NCBI GenBank assembly: GCA_911728455.2
Contig: OU452239.1
Location: 11,824,328 to 11,888,327, forward strand
DNA: 64,000 bases
Source of the DNA: Marthasterias glacialis
Taxonomy: Eukaryota > Echinodermata > Asteroidea > Forcipulatida > Asteriidae
Direction: 5' to 3'
The first letter of the stretch is position 1; each line of letters starts with the position of its first letter. Positions 19,601-29,835 of this stretch are shown in pieces. Position numbers and translations under genes: made by a program. Under the pieces are notes generated by a model. That model was not told the DNA's origin. It made no database searches and saw only the letters and a program-made list of their open reading frames with translations.

Positions 19601-21275
19601 TGAGAAAAATAGCTCTTGTACCACCGGAGTGTCTCTTTTTGCAGTCAGTGCAGCTGGGTGCCTCCGAGTTGCCTGGTACAATTGTCTCATGGGACAAGGC
19701 CGTGACAAAGTTTTAGAAAAACGTATCTTGTGTTATAGAAGGATTTCTTTGGCATGCAGCGCAGCTGGTGTCTCCAAGTTGCCAATAGAAATTGCCTAGC
19801 GTGACGAGGCTCTTAGTCTATCATGAACTGTATGTTTCGCTCAGTGATTCGAAGTGAATTATTTACCTGAAACCAGAGGCTGCTTACTGCTTTGCTTAGC
19901 ACAAAGAGGGGTAGAACCCAGAGTGCGCTGAACGTGTATGACATCATTGGACCCATCCAAGCCCAGATTGTGGTGTTCGATAAAGACTGACCTGAAATAC
20001 CTGAAAAAAACAAAAAACAATTATAGACGAGTTGCTGGCGGGATTCTTTTTTCTTGTCCCATCTCCCGGGATTCTTTTGGCGGAATTGCCAGATCTTTTT
20101 TTATTTGAGGGTACCGCTGGCACAAAGAAACTTTGACTTGACAATGCCACGAGAAGAAAGATTCTCTTTGTTGGATCCCCCGTTTTGTTTCTCGACCGAG
20201 AAAATGTCAAATTCACGCAGCGTGAATTGCAAAACGTCAACTGTTACCTACGGCATAGGAGTGGCACTAAACACTTTACATTCTTACCATATTTTTACAA
20301 GCAATTTGACTCTCAAAATGGCAAGCGTTGCAGACAGTAGCTGGGTGTGACGTTGGCACGAGGGTTCAATAGGATTGGTAATTATCAAATTAAGAGTGTG
20401 GATAAAATTATTTTTATTTCAAAAACCAACAGTGCAAGTGCTAATCGTAGGATTGATGATCATTTATAGAAGATGACGAACAAACTTTAATGTTCAGTTT
20501 AAGATGTGGGAGGAAACCCTGGATATGGCAACCCAAGTAATCAGGTCTTCAGATAACCCACCCTACATGTGAGGCTCCGGTCTGAAGTGGGGTTCGAACC
20601 GGGGTCTACAGTGGTGAAAGGCAGGGGAGAGAAAGCCCCTCCATGTCACAGGTTCCAGGAGATCAGACTTACCAATGATACTCTGGGTGATAAACTGTAA
20701 CGTTGGTAGCACCAGACTGTTGAAGGCCACAATGCTGAGCCAAAAGACTCCGCCGTTCAAGAAACAACATTGCAGCATGCGTTGCATTACTTTTTGCTCG
20801 CTGGAATGAACAAATAAAAATATTCCAATTAATAATTATTAGGCACTTTTAAACCAAGTATCAAAGACTGCTACACTATTTCTCTCCCCTGTTTATCGGC
20901 ACTTAAGCATTCATGAATCCATCTCAACTCCTTAGGAGTATGCAGCACCAGCAGTCAAATGGGCGCACAAATGGCTCATCAACCTCTTCCCTCGCATGTG
21001 CGGAGCTACTCTTCTATTTCTAATATGATGAGAGGCAATCCAATGAGTGTTAAGTGTTAATTGGCCAACCCCAATGTTCCAGACCTGTCTTTTTTCTCTC
21101 GCACAGGAATGGGTCTCCTTTGAGTCTCTCTTATCTTCTCTTCCTTCCGCCGTTTCCTCTCCTCAGCCAGGGCGTTTATCTCGGCATCTACGCGAAAGAT
21201 GAAGAGCGCCCCCACAACCGCATCACGCATTCCGTGACAAAGGTCAAGGAGGATCAGTTTCATGGAGTCCGTCAT
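16654..21275 (-). CDS. EI24: EI24 autophagy-associated transmembrane protein homologue
   Basis: Seven minus-strand exons: 21085-21275 (ATG at 21275), 20673-20800, 19867-19991, 19096-19212, 17850-17961, 17260-17446 and 16654-16744 (TAA at 16656-16654). They total 951 nt or 316 aa, against about 340 aa in human. Phases agree at every junction. The protein starts with a charged [10 protein letters not shown] stretch, then [28 protein letters not shown], then WFQ/DIAD, then FEYKWFN and [20 protein letters not shown], and [18 protein letters not shown] followed by NEA. The order is the same as in human EI24. It has several hydrophobic membrane segments between about residues 70 and 285. EI24 is an ER membrane protein with a role in autophagy and, in mammals, p53-linked cell death. 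The exon 1 donor (CAG/GTCTGG) is weak and its exact position is less sure. The C-terminus after FHRTV is short, lacking the human Ser/Pro tail. Confidence 0.93.
16810..17285 (-). repeat. Tandem repeat that carries copies of the EI24 exon 6 splice donor
   Basis: Four units of about 110-130 bp run from inside EI24 exon 6 into intron 6. Each unit ends, on the minus strand, in a version of TCAACCTTG/GTGAGTTTTG. The genuine donor is at 17260/17259. Copies lie near 17131 (AACCTCG/GTAAGTTTTG), 16993 (AACCTTG/GTGAGTTTTG) and 16878 (AGCCATG/GTGAGTTTC). The rest of each unit is CCACCCC-rich on the plus strand. Confidence 0.85.
17605..17790 (+). repeat. G-rich dispersed repeat, second copy
   Basis: Long G runs alternate with GATTTTCAGTGGG and GAATTACATGTGTCTACA, ending at GGTTACGTCGCTGG. 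It resembles 15540-15720. It lies in EI24 intron 5, just downstream on the minus strand of the exon 17850-17961 donor. Confidence 0.6.
18120..18260 (+). repeat. Low-complexity AAGGGCA/GGCAACCAGGCAA dispersed repeat
   Basis: Contains AAAGGGGCAACCAGGCAATG and GGATAAAGGGCATGGAGG. Related pieces occur at 23245-23370, 56385-56490, 61690-61755 and 62480-62610, mostly in the opposite orientation (GCAAAATGAAAATGGC and AGACTTTAAGAT pieces). It is non-coding. Confidence 0.5.
18390..18760 (-). repeat. Two tRNA-derived SINE copies, minus orientation
   Basis: On the minus strand each has GGTGGTCTAGTGGTTAAGAC and GGGTTCGAATCCCACC, the A and B boxes of a tRNA-like head, then a tail with ACTGAGT and GTGCTTATCACACATCGG. 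The second copy is truncated at its tRNA end. A third member is at 48775-49075. Unlike real tRNA genes they lack a closing acceptor stem. Confidence 0.75.
19282..19450. repeat. Long hairpin element with about 65-bp arms
   Basis: GACGAGGTCTTAATCGGCCG with a TTTAAAACC continuation is matched inverted by AAACGGCCGATTAAGACC and GAGTCACCACTC. The inner arms include TGATATAAAGGC against GCCTTTATCGCAC. It lies in EI24 intron 3. Confidence 0.8.
19530..19815 (+). repeat. Three-unit minisatellite of about 105 bp in EI24 intron 3
   Basis: Units share a core of TCCAAGTTGCCAGTA-AAATTG followed by a GACAAGGCTCTTGG-like end and GCAGTCAGTGCAGCTGG. The array begins about 50 bp beyond the donor of EI24 exon 3 (19867). 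Confidence 0.65.
20490..20655 (-). repeat. tRNA-derived SINE next to EI24 exon 2 donor
   Basis: Contains GTGGGAGGAAACCCTG, GAGGCTCCGGTCTGAAG and GGTTCGAACCGGGGTC, shared with 51245-51415. On the minus strand the head starts about 20 bp past the donor of EI24 exon 2 (20673). Confidence 0.65.
20880..21056 (-). repeat. SINE body fragment in EI24 intron 1
   Basis: TCTCAACTCCTTAGGAGTAT, GCAGCACC and ATGATGAGAGGCAATC match the SINE body at 1895-2130 and, in reverse, at 44805-45060. Confidence 0.6.
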
Positions 21276-22239
21276 GGTTTAAGCTGCAAGACAAAAGAAG
21301 AAACACCTCCGCGTAGGTGTTATCTATTTCTCTTTCAGACATTAGGCCTACTGTACTGGTACTACTACTAGTCCTTCTGTCTCGACCATTACTTAAAATA
21401 AATGTAAAACAAGTTACATTTAAATTTTTAATTTTAATCACGTTAATACATAACATGGGCTATTTTTATTATTAATATAATAATAACTAGCTAAGCCAAA
21501 TTTCTGGAACCCCCACTTAATTTAGTTGCGATAATCGTAACCCTCCATCCTCCCGACGGTCGGGATGGAGGATGGAGGATGGAGGGTTACGATTATCGCA
21601 ACTACACTTAATTGTGCTTAAAATAAATCTGTCAACTTATTGGCTCTCTTGTTTTCTTTGTTCACCCCCAAATTTAATAAAAAATAATAACAAACTGGAA
21701 GTATTGCGAAATAAAAGACACGTCAAAGAAAATGGAAAAATGATCTACAAAACAGAAGTCCAGAACAGAATTTTCTTTGTTGCTGTTCACCGTTGGCTGC
21801 GAAAAGTTCTTTAAAAAAGGCCCAGAATGTAGCCAATTAGGGGGCGTAATCTACCTTTCCTTGTCACCAAAACATTACATCAAGAACCTCGTGATTGGTC
21901 AGAAGTTTTAACAATTTTGAAGGGTCCGTCAACGTTGTGATGTCGTTACAAACGCAAGATCGTCATCGTCAATTTCTTCAAGACAACTTTTACAAAACAA
22001 AAAGTATTGTACGTATTCCGGCACAGTGGTGGTAGTTCCCAGGCTCTTACTTCACTTTTATTACAAGATTAGGTCTCTGACAGGACGGGTACCACTCTAT
22101 TGTAGTATGACTTCTTGTCAACAGAGGGCGTTCTACTTGGCGATGAAGTCTTCATTTGTTTTGTGCTTCAGTTTGTCCGTAGATTTATTCCCCTTTTTAA
22201 TCAATTTACAGGGACTTATAAACGTATTTTTGTGTGGAC
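21276..22239. promoter_or_regulatory. Divergent promoter region between EI24 and ZDHHC23
   Basis: The two start codons face away from each other, 964 bp apart, so both promoters and 5' UTRs must lie here unless upstream non-coding exons exist. No TATA box or clear initiator could be fixed for either gene. The region holds one perfect hairpin at 21523-21604 and otherwise AT-rich DNA. Shared regulation is possible but not shown. Confidence 0.55.
21523..21604. repeat. Perfect 28-bp-arm hairpin in the divergent promoter
   Basis: The left arm starts TAGTTGCGATAATCGTAACC and the right arm ends GGTTACGATTATCGCAACTA. The arms, 28 bp each, match without error. The 26-nt loop contains a second small palindrome, TCCCGACGGTCGGGA, and a GGATGGA repeat. 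Confidence 0.9.
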
Positions 22240-25200
22240 ATGGCAAGAGGGCAAGATGAAGACGAGGAAGGCCAACCTCTCTGTTGCTGTGAGTACATGA
22301 ATGACAGTGGAGATAAAACTAAAAGTCATTTGTTGGCGCTGTGTTGTGACTGCCAAGAAGTCGACGAAGCGTGTGACAGGTTTGTTTTTATACTAATTAG
22401 AAAAAAAAAATAAAAATATTAAAGTTAAAATCGTTTAACAAATTCATTGCTAAGCAAACAAATTAACAGTCATGACAGTGCACCAGTCTCAAATCTGTAT
22501 AGTGTCATGGCTGGTTACCTATTTCTGCTGAGCCAGATTTCTCCAATTTGGCAATTTTGGGGACTCACAATTTAGGCCTAAATTTAACTGTTATATTTTT
22601 TCTGTTTTTTAATGAAACGGAACTACACATGTAGCTACAGTACAGGCCTTTGTAACTAGCGACAACTACAATGTAGATCAGCCTAGCCCTGATCATAGGA
22701 AAGCCAAAACCAATCGAGATGGTTTGGAATTCCTAGCATGCCTAGAGGATTTGGTTGAATATTCATGCTGTGAACATGGGCCTTGCAAGTAGTTAAAAAC
22801 TTATTATTAAATTGTTAATCACATATATCAATTTGTAAAACTTTGACTATTTTGTCCCTAGATAGTCTGGATCAACTGGTTCTTGCCCTTTGTCTTAGCT
22901 ATGTTACCGTAGCCCTGCAATTTTGTTTGAACATTTTGGACATTGCATTGGAATGTTCCAAAAAGGTAGTAATTAGGGCTGTGATAACCACAGCTATCAT
23001 GATCTTTGATTTGTCTGACTATATCTTATTAAATGGTCATACATTTCATAAAGATTTACCTGCTTATATTGGTTTCCTTCTAATGTTTGTTTCTAATGTA
23101 CATATTGCTTTTAAAAAAGTCGGGTATTGTATGTCAAAGTTGTTATAATTTTTTCTCAACAAATGGTTAGTACATGAAGTTCAATTGAATTTAGTTAGCA
23201 TATTTTTAGTGCCATTATTTAGTCTGGACTTCCTCCAAGAAATGTGTAGGGAGTCCAACACAGGCAATTGCCTCCGTTGCCCCTGGTCATTGCCTTGGTG
23301 CCCTTTGAAATGTTCCAATAGAAATTTACAATTTCCTCATAGAGGTGTCCTTTATCAAGAAAAAAAATGTCTTGTGCCCTTGCCCTTTCAAGAACGAAAC
23401 AATCCGCCCTACCAACGTATTGGTACTGTTAATTGAGCTGCTTGTATTTTGTTAGTAGTCTTACTAATTGCACATTAGCATTTGTCAAAGAAGAATGCCC
23501 CATTATAACAATCTTTCATCTGCCCTTTTTATACAGACTACTCAAGAGGCAAACAGTTGACAAAGACAAAATCTCCAAAGCCTTTTCAGTCATCAAGGAT
23601 CGAGTTCGTATCCCGACGTTCTTCGGTGCCGGTGCCAGACGACTTGACCAACTGATGGACACCACAGCGATCCCACCCATCGTGATCGTTCCAGCATGGA
23701 TTTATCTGGCATCACTGCATATCATCGCTACAGCTGTTTCTTTCACATTAGTTCCCCCTTCAGTTCTTCTTTACTATCGGCTGGTTTTACGACATCGACG
23801 GCGAACTCAGTTCTTCATGAGTTGGGGTTTGATGTCAGTATTTTCAATCTATGGATTCTTTTATTTCTACGTGAGTTCAGACATCAGTGTCACCGAGTTC
23901 TCGTTTACGACGGTTTTATTTGTTTTTACTCTGATGGCTTTTTTCGCATCCAAACATGGACCGGGTGTTGTGAAACAACAGCAAGTGTCCCCAAATCGTC
24001 ACTTTTTTAAAGTGCTGCCCGAATCGTCGGTCATTTCTGAAAGTGATGCAAACGTCCAAAGAAGAAACCACTCTGGCAGCGATTGCAGTACTTCAGACAA
24101 TGGATGTGCTTCAGAGAAAGTGCATGAGACGAACGCTCTTATTGGTAGAGAGCAGCATACTGGTAGCGAAGCGACCGATCAGGAATCAGAAGACTGGTGT
24201 GATGTTTGTAAATTACACAAGCCAGAGAGAGCTGGTCACTGCAGGATATGTTGTCACTGTGTACACAGACTAGACCATCACTGCGTTTGGTGAGTGCAGT
24301 GATCAATACGGGCAACTTAAACCACAGGGCGCCCTCTACAGTTTACCCAAAAGAGGCAGGTTTCGCAGCGTATCATGGGACAAAGTAGACAAGTTTTTGG
24401 TCTGCTGTATTTACAACAGTCAGTTTAAGGTCTCAAACTGCCTGTGCCATGCTGAGTCGCGAATGTGATGTTTTTAAGCGACCGCTTTTAGGACAAAATG
24501 GCTTCTTCTGGGTAAACTGTGGAGCCTGCACTGTCGTGACTGTTTTGTGAATCTCTTGTAGCAAATGAAACCTCCTTCGAATTTTGCAAGTTTTCCTGTG
24601 AGAAAGACTTTGCTTATGTTGTAAAATACATCTAGTGCAATGTAAAAAGTTGGTTCGTGCTCTTTATTCTTGCTGTCAGAAATGAAAAGGTGATTGTCAA
24701 CTATGGAACTATCAGTAGTTTTCACTGATCATGTTTATTTGACAGCCACACTTTGAAATCACCCGTGATTATGAAGCAAATTAAAGGAAACTATAACTTG
24801 TAAACTAGTAAAATTTGCGGGTACAACCATGTAAAAATCTCTTTTGGGAGGAGTGGTACATGTAGCGCCGAAAAGAGTCGGTGTGGTCTCGACATTTCGA
24901 ACAGTACACTCTGTCGTCTTCAGGAGAATGTATTAACATAAAGCAAGTCGCCCATCAGACATCTCTCATTCATTGTATGATAACAGCCAGTTCACACTGC
25001 TAAAAATAATCTTAAAAAAGAAAACATCTTATTTCATGAGAACGTTTCTTGTGTCACTCCCAAAAATCTTAATAGACAAATTTTCTAGGGAGTGACACAA
25101 TAATTATTTTCTTGAAATAATTTGTTTTAAAGAGTACCATTTTTAGCAGTGCAGGACTAGCAGTTTAGTAAATCTAAACTTGTCAGGATTTGTTCACAGA

Positions 25201-27373
25201 ATTTCCTTTGCCTTCGTTATTTCTTGAAGGACCATCAAGAGAAGAAAGACACAGACCTTATTGTGTTCAAGCCCCCTGAAATAAAACAGGCTAACAATGT
25301 AGAAGTTCAGGGATGGCTCTCTCGATCGAGCCAAGAGACTCCTGCCACCCATTGTCTCGATAAACGTTTGTCATTTCTTATTGTCTTTTTAATTGTATCT
25401 TTGCCCATTAGAGACCAGTGGTTGCCACCGAGACTATAGAGCGTCGTAGGCGCAAGATGGGGAACTCTGGCTGAAATGTGAAATCTCACTGGACGCCATT
25501 TCGGCAAGTGACTCTATTGATACAACACTGATACGTGCAGACCAGTGTTGACAATGACAATTGCTTTCAATGGGAAACACAGGCATTCACTTGCAGAAAT
25601 GGCGCCCATGCTTATTTCACTTTCCAACATTAGATAACGGCCCAGTTCCCCATCTTGCGCCTATGGCGCGCTCTATAATCTTTGGTTGCCACTGAATGGG
25701 CCACCCAGTTGAAATAAATAAATACTGCCACCTATGGTTCAGGGTTTGTTCATTTTTGTATTTGAATCGCACCCCTGTGAAATTCGTTATCTTTTGTTTC
25801 TTGTTATCAGGATTGATAGTTGCATTGGAGTTGGTAACCATCGGTCGTTTCTACTGGCAGCTCTTCTGTTTGTGGTCGGTGGTCTTATAGGAGGGTACCA
25901 GTCACTAAGCACAATTTGCCCTCATCAGCTTAGTGAGTTGCTGGAATGTTCTGCTGTTGCATTCAGGAATAGAAGGTAAACACACATTTATATAAATTCA
26001 ACTTGTTTTTAACCCTCCTACTATCTGACCATTCAATATCAACCACTGTGTTTTTGAATGATGGAGATAGACCAGGTCAACCTACAACACAATTTCATTT
26101 GGTGAGTGCATCTACCCAGTACACAGTCAATCCTCCTACTGTCTGACCATTTCATCCACCGTGGTTTTTAGCAATTAGATAAACTAGGAAAGCCTACAAC
26201 AATTTTGTGAGTGCGTTTACATACACAGTACACAGTCAACCCTCCTTCTGTCTGACCATTCAATATCAACCACTTTGGTTTTGAATGAATGGGAGACTTT
26301 TGAGACGATAGCGGGCGTCCCACAAACCGGTCCTTTTCCATTGTACTCAGCGATGAAAACAATGGAAAAGGACTGGTCTGTGGGACACCCGCTATCGTCT
26401 CAAAAGTCTCCCATTGAAGGATAACTTAAGCCAGCCTGCAATATATCATCTGGTACAGTACACAGTACACAGTCAGCCCTCCTACTGTCTGACCATTCAA
26501 TATCATCCAGCGTAGTTTTTGAATGATAAAGTTATGCTAGCTTGCAATGTGGTGATTGCAACTACACAGTACACACAGGTACTTAGACAACTTTGCAAAT
26601 ACATTGTACTAGTAATACAGTTATACGGAGATGCATGCGTTAAGCAGTGGAACGAGGTGCATGCTGGTCTAGATAACGACAACATTTGTTGATATCTAGA
26701 CCAGCATGCACCTTGTTCAACGGCTAAACGCATGTGACCCTATATAACTGTATTGCGCATAAAAAGTATACATTGTGAAGTCGTCTGTGTACACTAAATA
26801 AGACTTGAAGGTTTGCATGGTGGGAATACAATAAGTAAGGATTTACGGTGACACCATGCGGTGACACCATGCGGTGACACCATGCGGTGACACCATGCAG
26901 TCTCCTGACGATGGACAGAGTATACTGTCCGAAATGTTGAGTCAACTGGTTCCTTCACAACCACATACACTCAAAAGAGATTTAAACCACAAGGTGTCAC
27001 CACAGACCCTTACTTATTGCCTCAAAATATTAGGGGAACATTAAGAAACGAAGTATCCGTCCAGCTTACTTTAAAGTACAATGCCTTACTCTTTATTTTG
27101 TGTTTTGATTTCTGCTTTAATAGGACTGCAGTCGTCTTCGTCTCCATCCTCTACACAGTGTTTGCCACAGGATGTGTTCTGTGTCTCCTAGTTCAACAGT
27201 TCCATCTGATCACACATAACTGGACGTACCGGGAACGCAAACTATCCACACGGTCACACAGGCATCGAGAGATATTGTACGAGTTAGATAGAGGCTTCTT
27301 GTCAAACTGGGTCGATTTTATCCTCATGAGGAAGACGGAAGATAAATCTACGGGTAGTTTAACTAATGTGTGA
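22240..27373 (+). CDS. ZDHHC23: ZDHHC23-like palmitoyltransferase
   Basis: Four plus-strand exons: 22240-22379 (ATG at 22240), 23537-24289, 25811-25975 and 27124-27373 (stop TGA). They make 1308 nt or 435 aa, close to the human length of about 409. The N-terminus has the family's PLCCCEY and [12 protein letters not shown] cysteine cluster (residues 13-47). Several membrane segments follow at about 90-190, then the DHHC cysteine-rich domain at 266-298 ([23 protein letters not shown]) with the catalytic DHHC at 293-296. Further membrane segments lie at about 310-330 and 354-380, then a cytosolic tail ending LTNV. It transfers palmitate to protein cysteines at membranes. The segment after the catalytic motif is [11 protein letters not shown] rather than the usual WIN form. 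EI24 lies head-to-head upstream and CFAP44 tail-to-tail downstream. The last exon is flanked by inverted repeat arrays. Confidence 0.93.
24994..25152. repeat. Hairpin element in ZDHHC23 intron 2
   Basis: ACACTGCTAAAAAT at the left is matched by ATTTTTAGCAGTGC at the right, and GTGTCACTCCC pairs with GGGAGTGACAC around the centre. The arms are partly diverged. Confidence 0.7.
26005..26545 (-). repeat. 106-bp repeat family, array upstream of the last ZDHHC23 exon
   Basis: Four to five spaced copies of a core, AACCCTCCTACTGTCTGACC then ATTCAATATCAACCAC, plus GTACACAGTCAACC. The orientation is opposite to the array at 27760-28375. A separate hairpin (26286-26416) interrupts it. Confidence 0.8.
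26286..26416. repeat. MITE-C hairpin copy 1, about 60-bp arms
   Basis: The left arm GGGAGACTTTTGAGACGATA, then GCGGGCGTCCCAC, is matched inverted by GTGGGACACCCGCTATCGTC and TCAAAAGTCTCCC. The centre is CAATGGAAAAGGAC paired with GTCCTTTTCCATTG. A near-identical copy is at 49213-49335. Confidence 0.9.
26613..26754. repeat. Hairpin element in ZDHHC23 intron 3
   Basis: The outer ends AATACAGTTATA and TATAACTGTATT pair. The inner arm GAGGTGCATGCTGGTCTAGA pairs with TCTAGACCAGCATGCACCTT around a short AACAACA-type loop. Confidence 0.85.
26848..26902 (+). repeat. 13-bp tandem repeat, four units
   Basis: GGTGACACCATGC is repeated four times nearly without change, next to a diverged copy of the 1014-1217 hairpin element (GTATACTGTCCGAAATG, CAACTGGTTCC). 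Confidence 0.75.
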
Positions 27374-27759
27374 TAGATAACATGTACACAGTCAACCCTC
27401 CTATGATGTCTTACTGTCTGGCTATTCAGGTTGGCTTTGAAGTGTACCTTGCCCTGTCTTTTACCTCTGTGGACCCTGGGTCGAATCCCATCTCAGATTG
27501 GGTTTTCAGACCCTACCTCAGGCCTCGATCTTAAGAAAAACGGGGGCAGGCCTTTGCTGGCCAAATCAGAGAAATTGTACAAGGGCACGCTGTTAGTAGT
27601 GACAGTGCAATATTTCTGAAGGGCATGCTGGCCAACTGGACAGGACATGAGGCCAATGGCCTTGGTGGCCTTGTTAAGATCAAGGCCTGCCACCTGTGCA
27701 CAGAATTTTGTGTACGTACACGCTTGTACTGTGTAGATGCATTCACCACATTATACCTT
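27374..27759. other. ZDHHC23 3' flank with an inverted-end element
   Basis: The stretch after the ZDHHC23 stop is probably 3' UTR in part. The element at 27523-27690 begins AGGCCTCGATCTTAAG and ends TTAAGATCAAGGCCTG, carrying GGGCATGCTGGCCAACTGG and GGCCAATGGCCTTGG. The same element in the opposite orientation lies at 33235-33410. No polyadenylation signal stands out close to the stop. Confidence 0.6.
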
Positions 27760-28375
27760 GTTGCATAGTTTATCAAAACAACAGTGGATGATATTGAATG
27801 GTCAGACGGTAGGAGGGTTGACTGTGTACTTTGTAGACGCATTCACCACAATATCGTATAGCTGGCTGGTATAGTTTACCTGTATATGTAATTAAAAATC
27901 CGTGGTGGATATTGAATGGTCAGACAGTTTGAGGGTTGACTGTGTACTGTGAAGATACATTCACATATCATATTGCAGGCTGGCATAGTTTATCATCCAA
28001 AACCACAGTGGACGATATTGAATGGTCGGACAGTAGGAGGGTTGACTGTGTACTGTGAAGATACATTCACATATCATATTGCAGGCTGGCATAGTTTATC
28101 ATCCAAAACCACAGTGGACGGTATTGAATGGTCAGACAGTAGGAGGGTTGACTGTGTACTGTGAAGATACATTTACATATCATATTGCAGGCTGGCAAAG
28201 TTTATCATCCAAAACCACAGTGGACGATATTGAATGGTCAGACAGTAGGAGGGTTGACTATGTACTATGTTGATGCATTCACCATGTGATATCAAACTGC
28301 AGGCAAAGTTTATCTATCGTCCAAAATCACAGCGGATTATATTGAATGGTCGGACAGTAGGAGGGTTAACGGAGT
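27760..28375 (+). repeat. 106-bp tandem repeat downstream of ZDHHC23
   Basis: Six units or so; those at about 27935-28260 are nearly identical with a 106-bp period. Each has TATTGAATGGTCAGACAGTA, GGAGGGTTGACTGTGTACTG, CATATTGCAGGCTGGC and CATCCAAAACCACAGTGGAC. It lies in opposite orientation to 26005-26545. Confidence 0.9.
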
Positions 28376-29835
28376 GTGACTAAAGTTTTTCACATAATTC
28401 GTACACAAGCTTTTGCAGACTGGATGTTTCATCTTTTACTGCAAACCAGGTCTTTCTTTTATGCAGTTAGCAATGTTTATTAAATGTTGTCCGCTATTAA
28501 ACTAGCAATAAATAAGAACACAAGTTTTGATGTGGCACATGATTCTTTTAAGGAGCAAAACCAAAGTCTTTATTCAGTTTTCACACCAACTTTGAAAATA
28601 CCGAAAAATAGTACAAACACATCAAATACCTTCAATTCAACTAGAAACTCAAACCAATTGACTTTGCATTTGGGAAGATTCAAGTGAAATCAAAATTATA
28701 TTATACTCATTTCATAAAAAATATGATATGTTTATTAAGGCACGTAAATATTCATTGGTTAATTTGTTAACATTTGGACGGATGTTAATCAAGTATACAC
28801 TAGACGGAATTAAAATCAAGGCAAAATTTATGTTTAATACAATAAGGAAGGTAGGATATACCTAATGCATTGGCGTCATCAAGCCGCCATCTTAAAGGTA
28901 AAACAATGTTGATGTAAACCCACATCTATGTACCCACGTTGCACAAGATGACCTTGTTAGACCTCTATCAGAGGGCGCCCTACTCAAATGACATCATTTG
29001 CCTAAGGTCTATATGTTTATGAATGGTGTAGCTAAACATTCTTTCAAAAGTAAATGTACAGTTAAATCTAACACCAAATTTCATCATGGACGGCACAAAT
29101 CTAACACCAAATTTCATCATGGACGGCACTTTTTCACGGAACAAAATTTACAAATTAGAAAAGTCTAAAAGTACAAGGATTGTAAAATGAGTTTACAAAA
29201 CGTTCATTAAAATAGTGGAGTTTCACGAACATAGCTTAAATACTAAATTTCACCATTTAAGGACGGAGTAAGTAAGAAAGTACAAGGAACATATCGTTGC
29301 GTCAGTGCAAAAATGTCTCCTAAAATAGCATTTACGTTACACACGAGTTTGAAAGTTTATGTATCTTGCTTAAAATAAACCGGATGTACACACAAAACAA
29401 AAAGGTGCCGAGATACAACGTTTTTGTATGGGCCATTTTCATGCAAGATACAACATTGTTGCAAAATCGAGATGTGACGCTTTTGCACTGACGTGCTGAT
29501 AGTCTCTAATCGTCTCAAGACATTAAGTTTGTGTAAAATATTAAAATTGTATTATCTTTACTTATTTATGAAAATACATAAACTGAAGTTCTTTTTCAAC
29601 TACTTTGAATGATTAAAAATCAAGGACGGAATTACGATTGCAATTTTTTGGTCTCATGACATTTTTCAGATATCTATGTTCTGTAAAAATGACAGGAATT
29701 TTACTCTGTCCGATTTTACTTGTCAGTAAACTTTAAAACAAGCCTGAACCCGTGCCTCCTGTGTTGAAGACTGCTGTATTGGTGGCTGGGTTGGAAGTAA
29801 ATTGTTTTCCACCCAGACTGGAACAAAGACTAGCT
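28376..29835 (-). other. Convergent intergenic space and probable CFAP44 3' UTR
   Basis: No exon is seen. The CFAP44 3' UTR should run leftward from 29835; an AATAAA on the minus strand at 28736-28731 is a candidate polyadenylation signal about 1.1 kb past the stop, and other sites cannot be excluded. A short direct repeat, AAATCTAACACCAAATTTCA then TCATGGACGGCAC, occurs twice at about 29066-29130. Confidence 0.4.
28857..29011 (+). repeat. MITE-A copy 5, in the probable CFAP44 3' UTR
   Basis: TATACCTAATGCATTGGCG, then AAGCCGCCATCTTAAAGG, and at the right GAGGGCGCCCTACTC and CTAAGGTCTA. Both TGACGTCA palindromes carry a substitution here. Confidence 0.75.

Noticed and set aside
19470..19799. 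109-codon plus-strand frame with Cys and Trp residues
   Set aside because: It covers a three-unit minisatellite inside EI24 intron 3. The repeated peptide pieces follow the DNA units.
27949..28273. Two similar frames starting MKIHSHIILQAG
   Set aside because: They are two units of the 106-bp non-coding tandem repeat read in successive frames, with no splice context or conserved domain.
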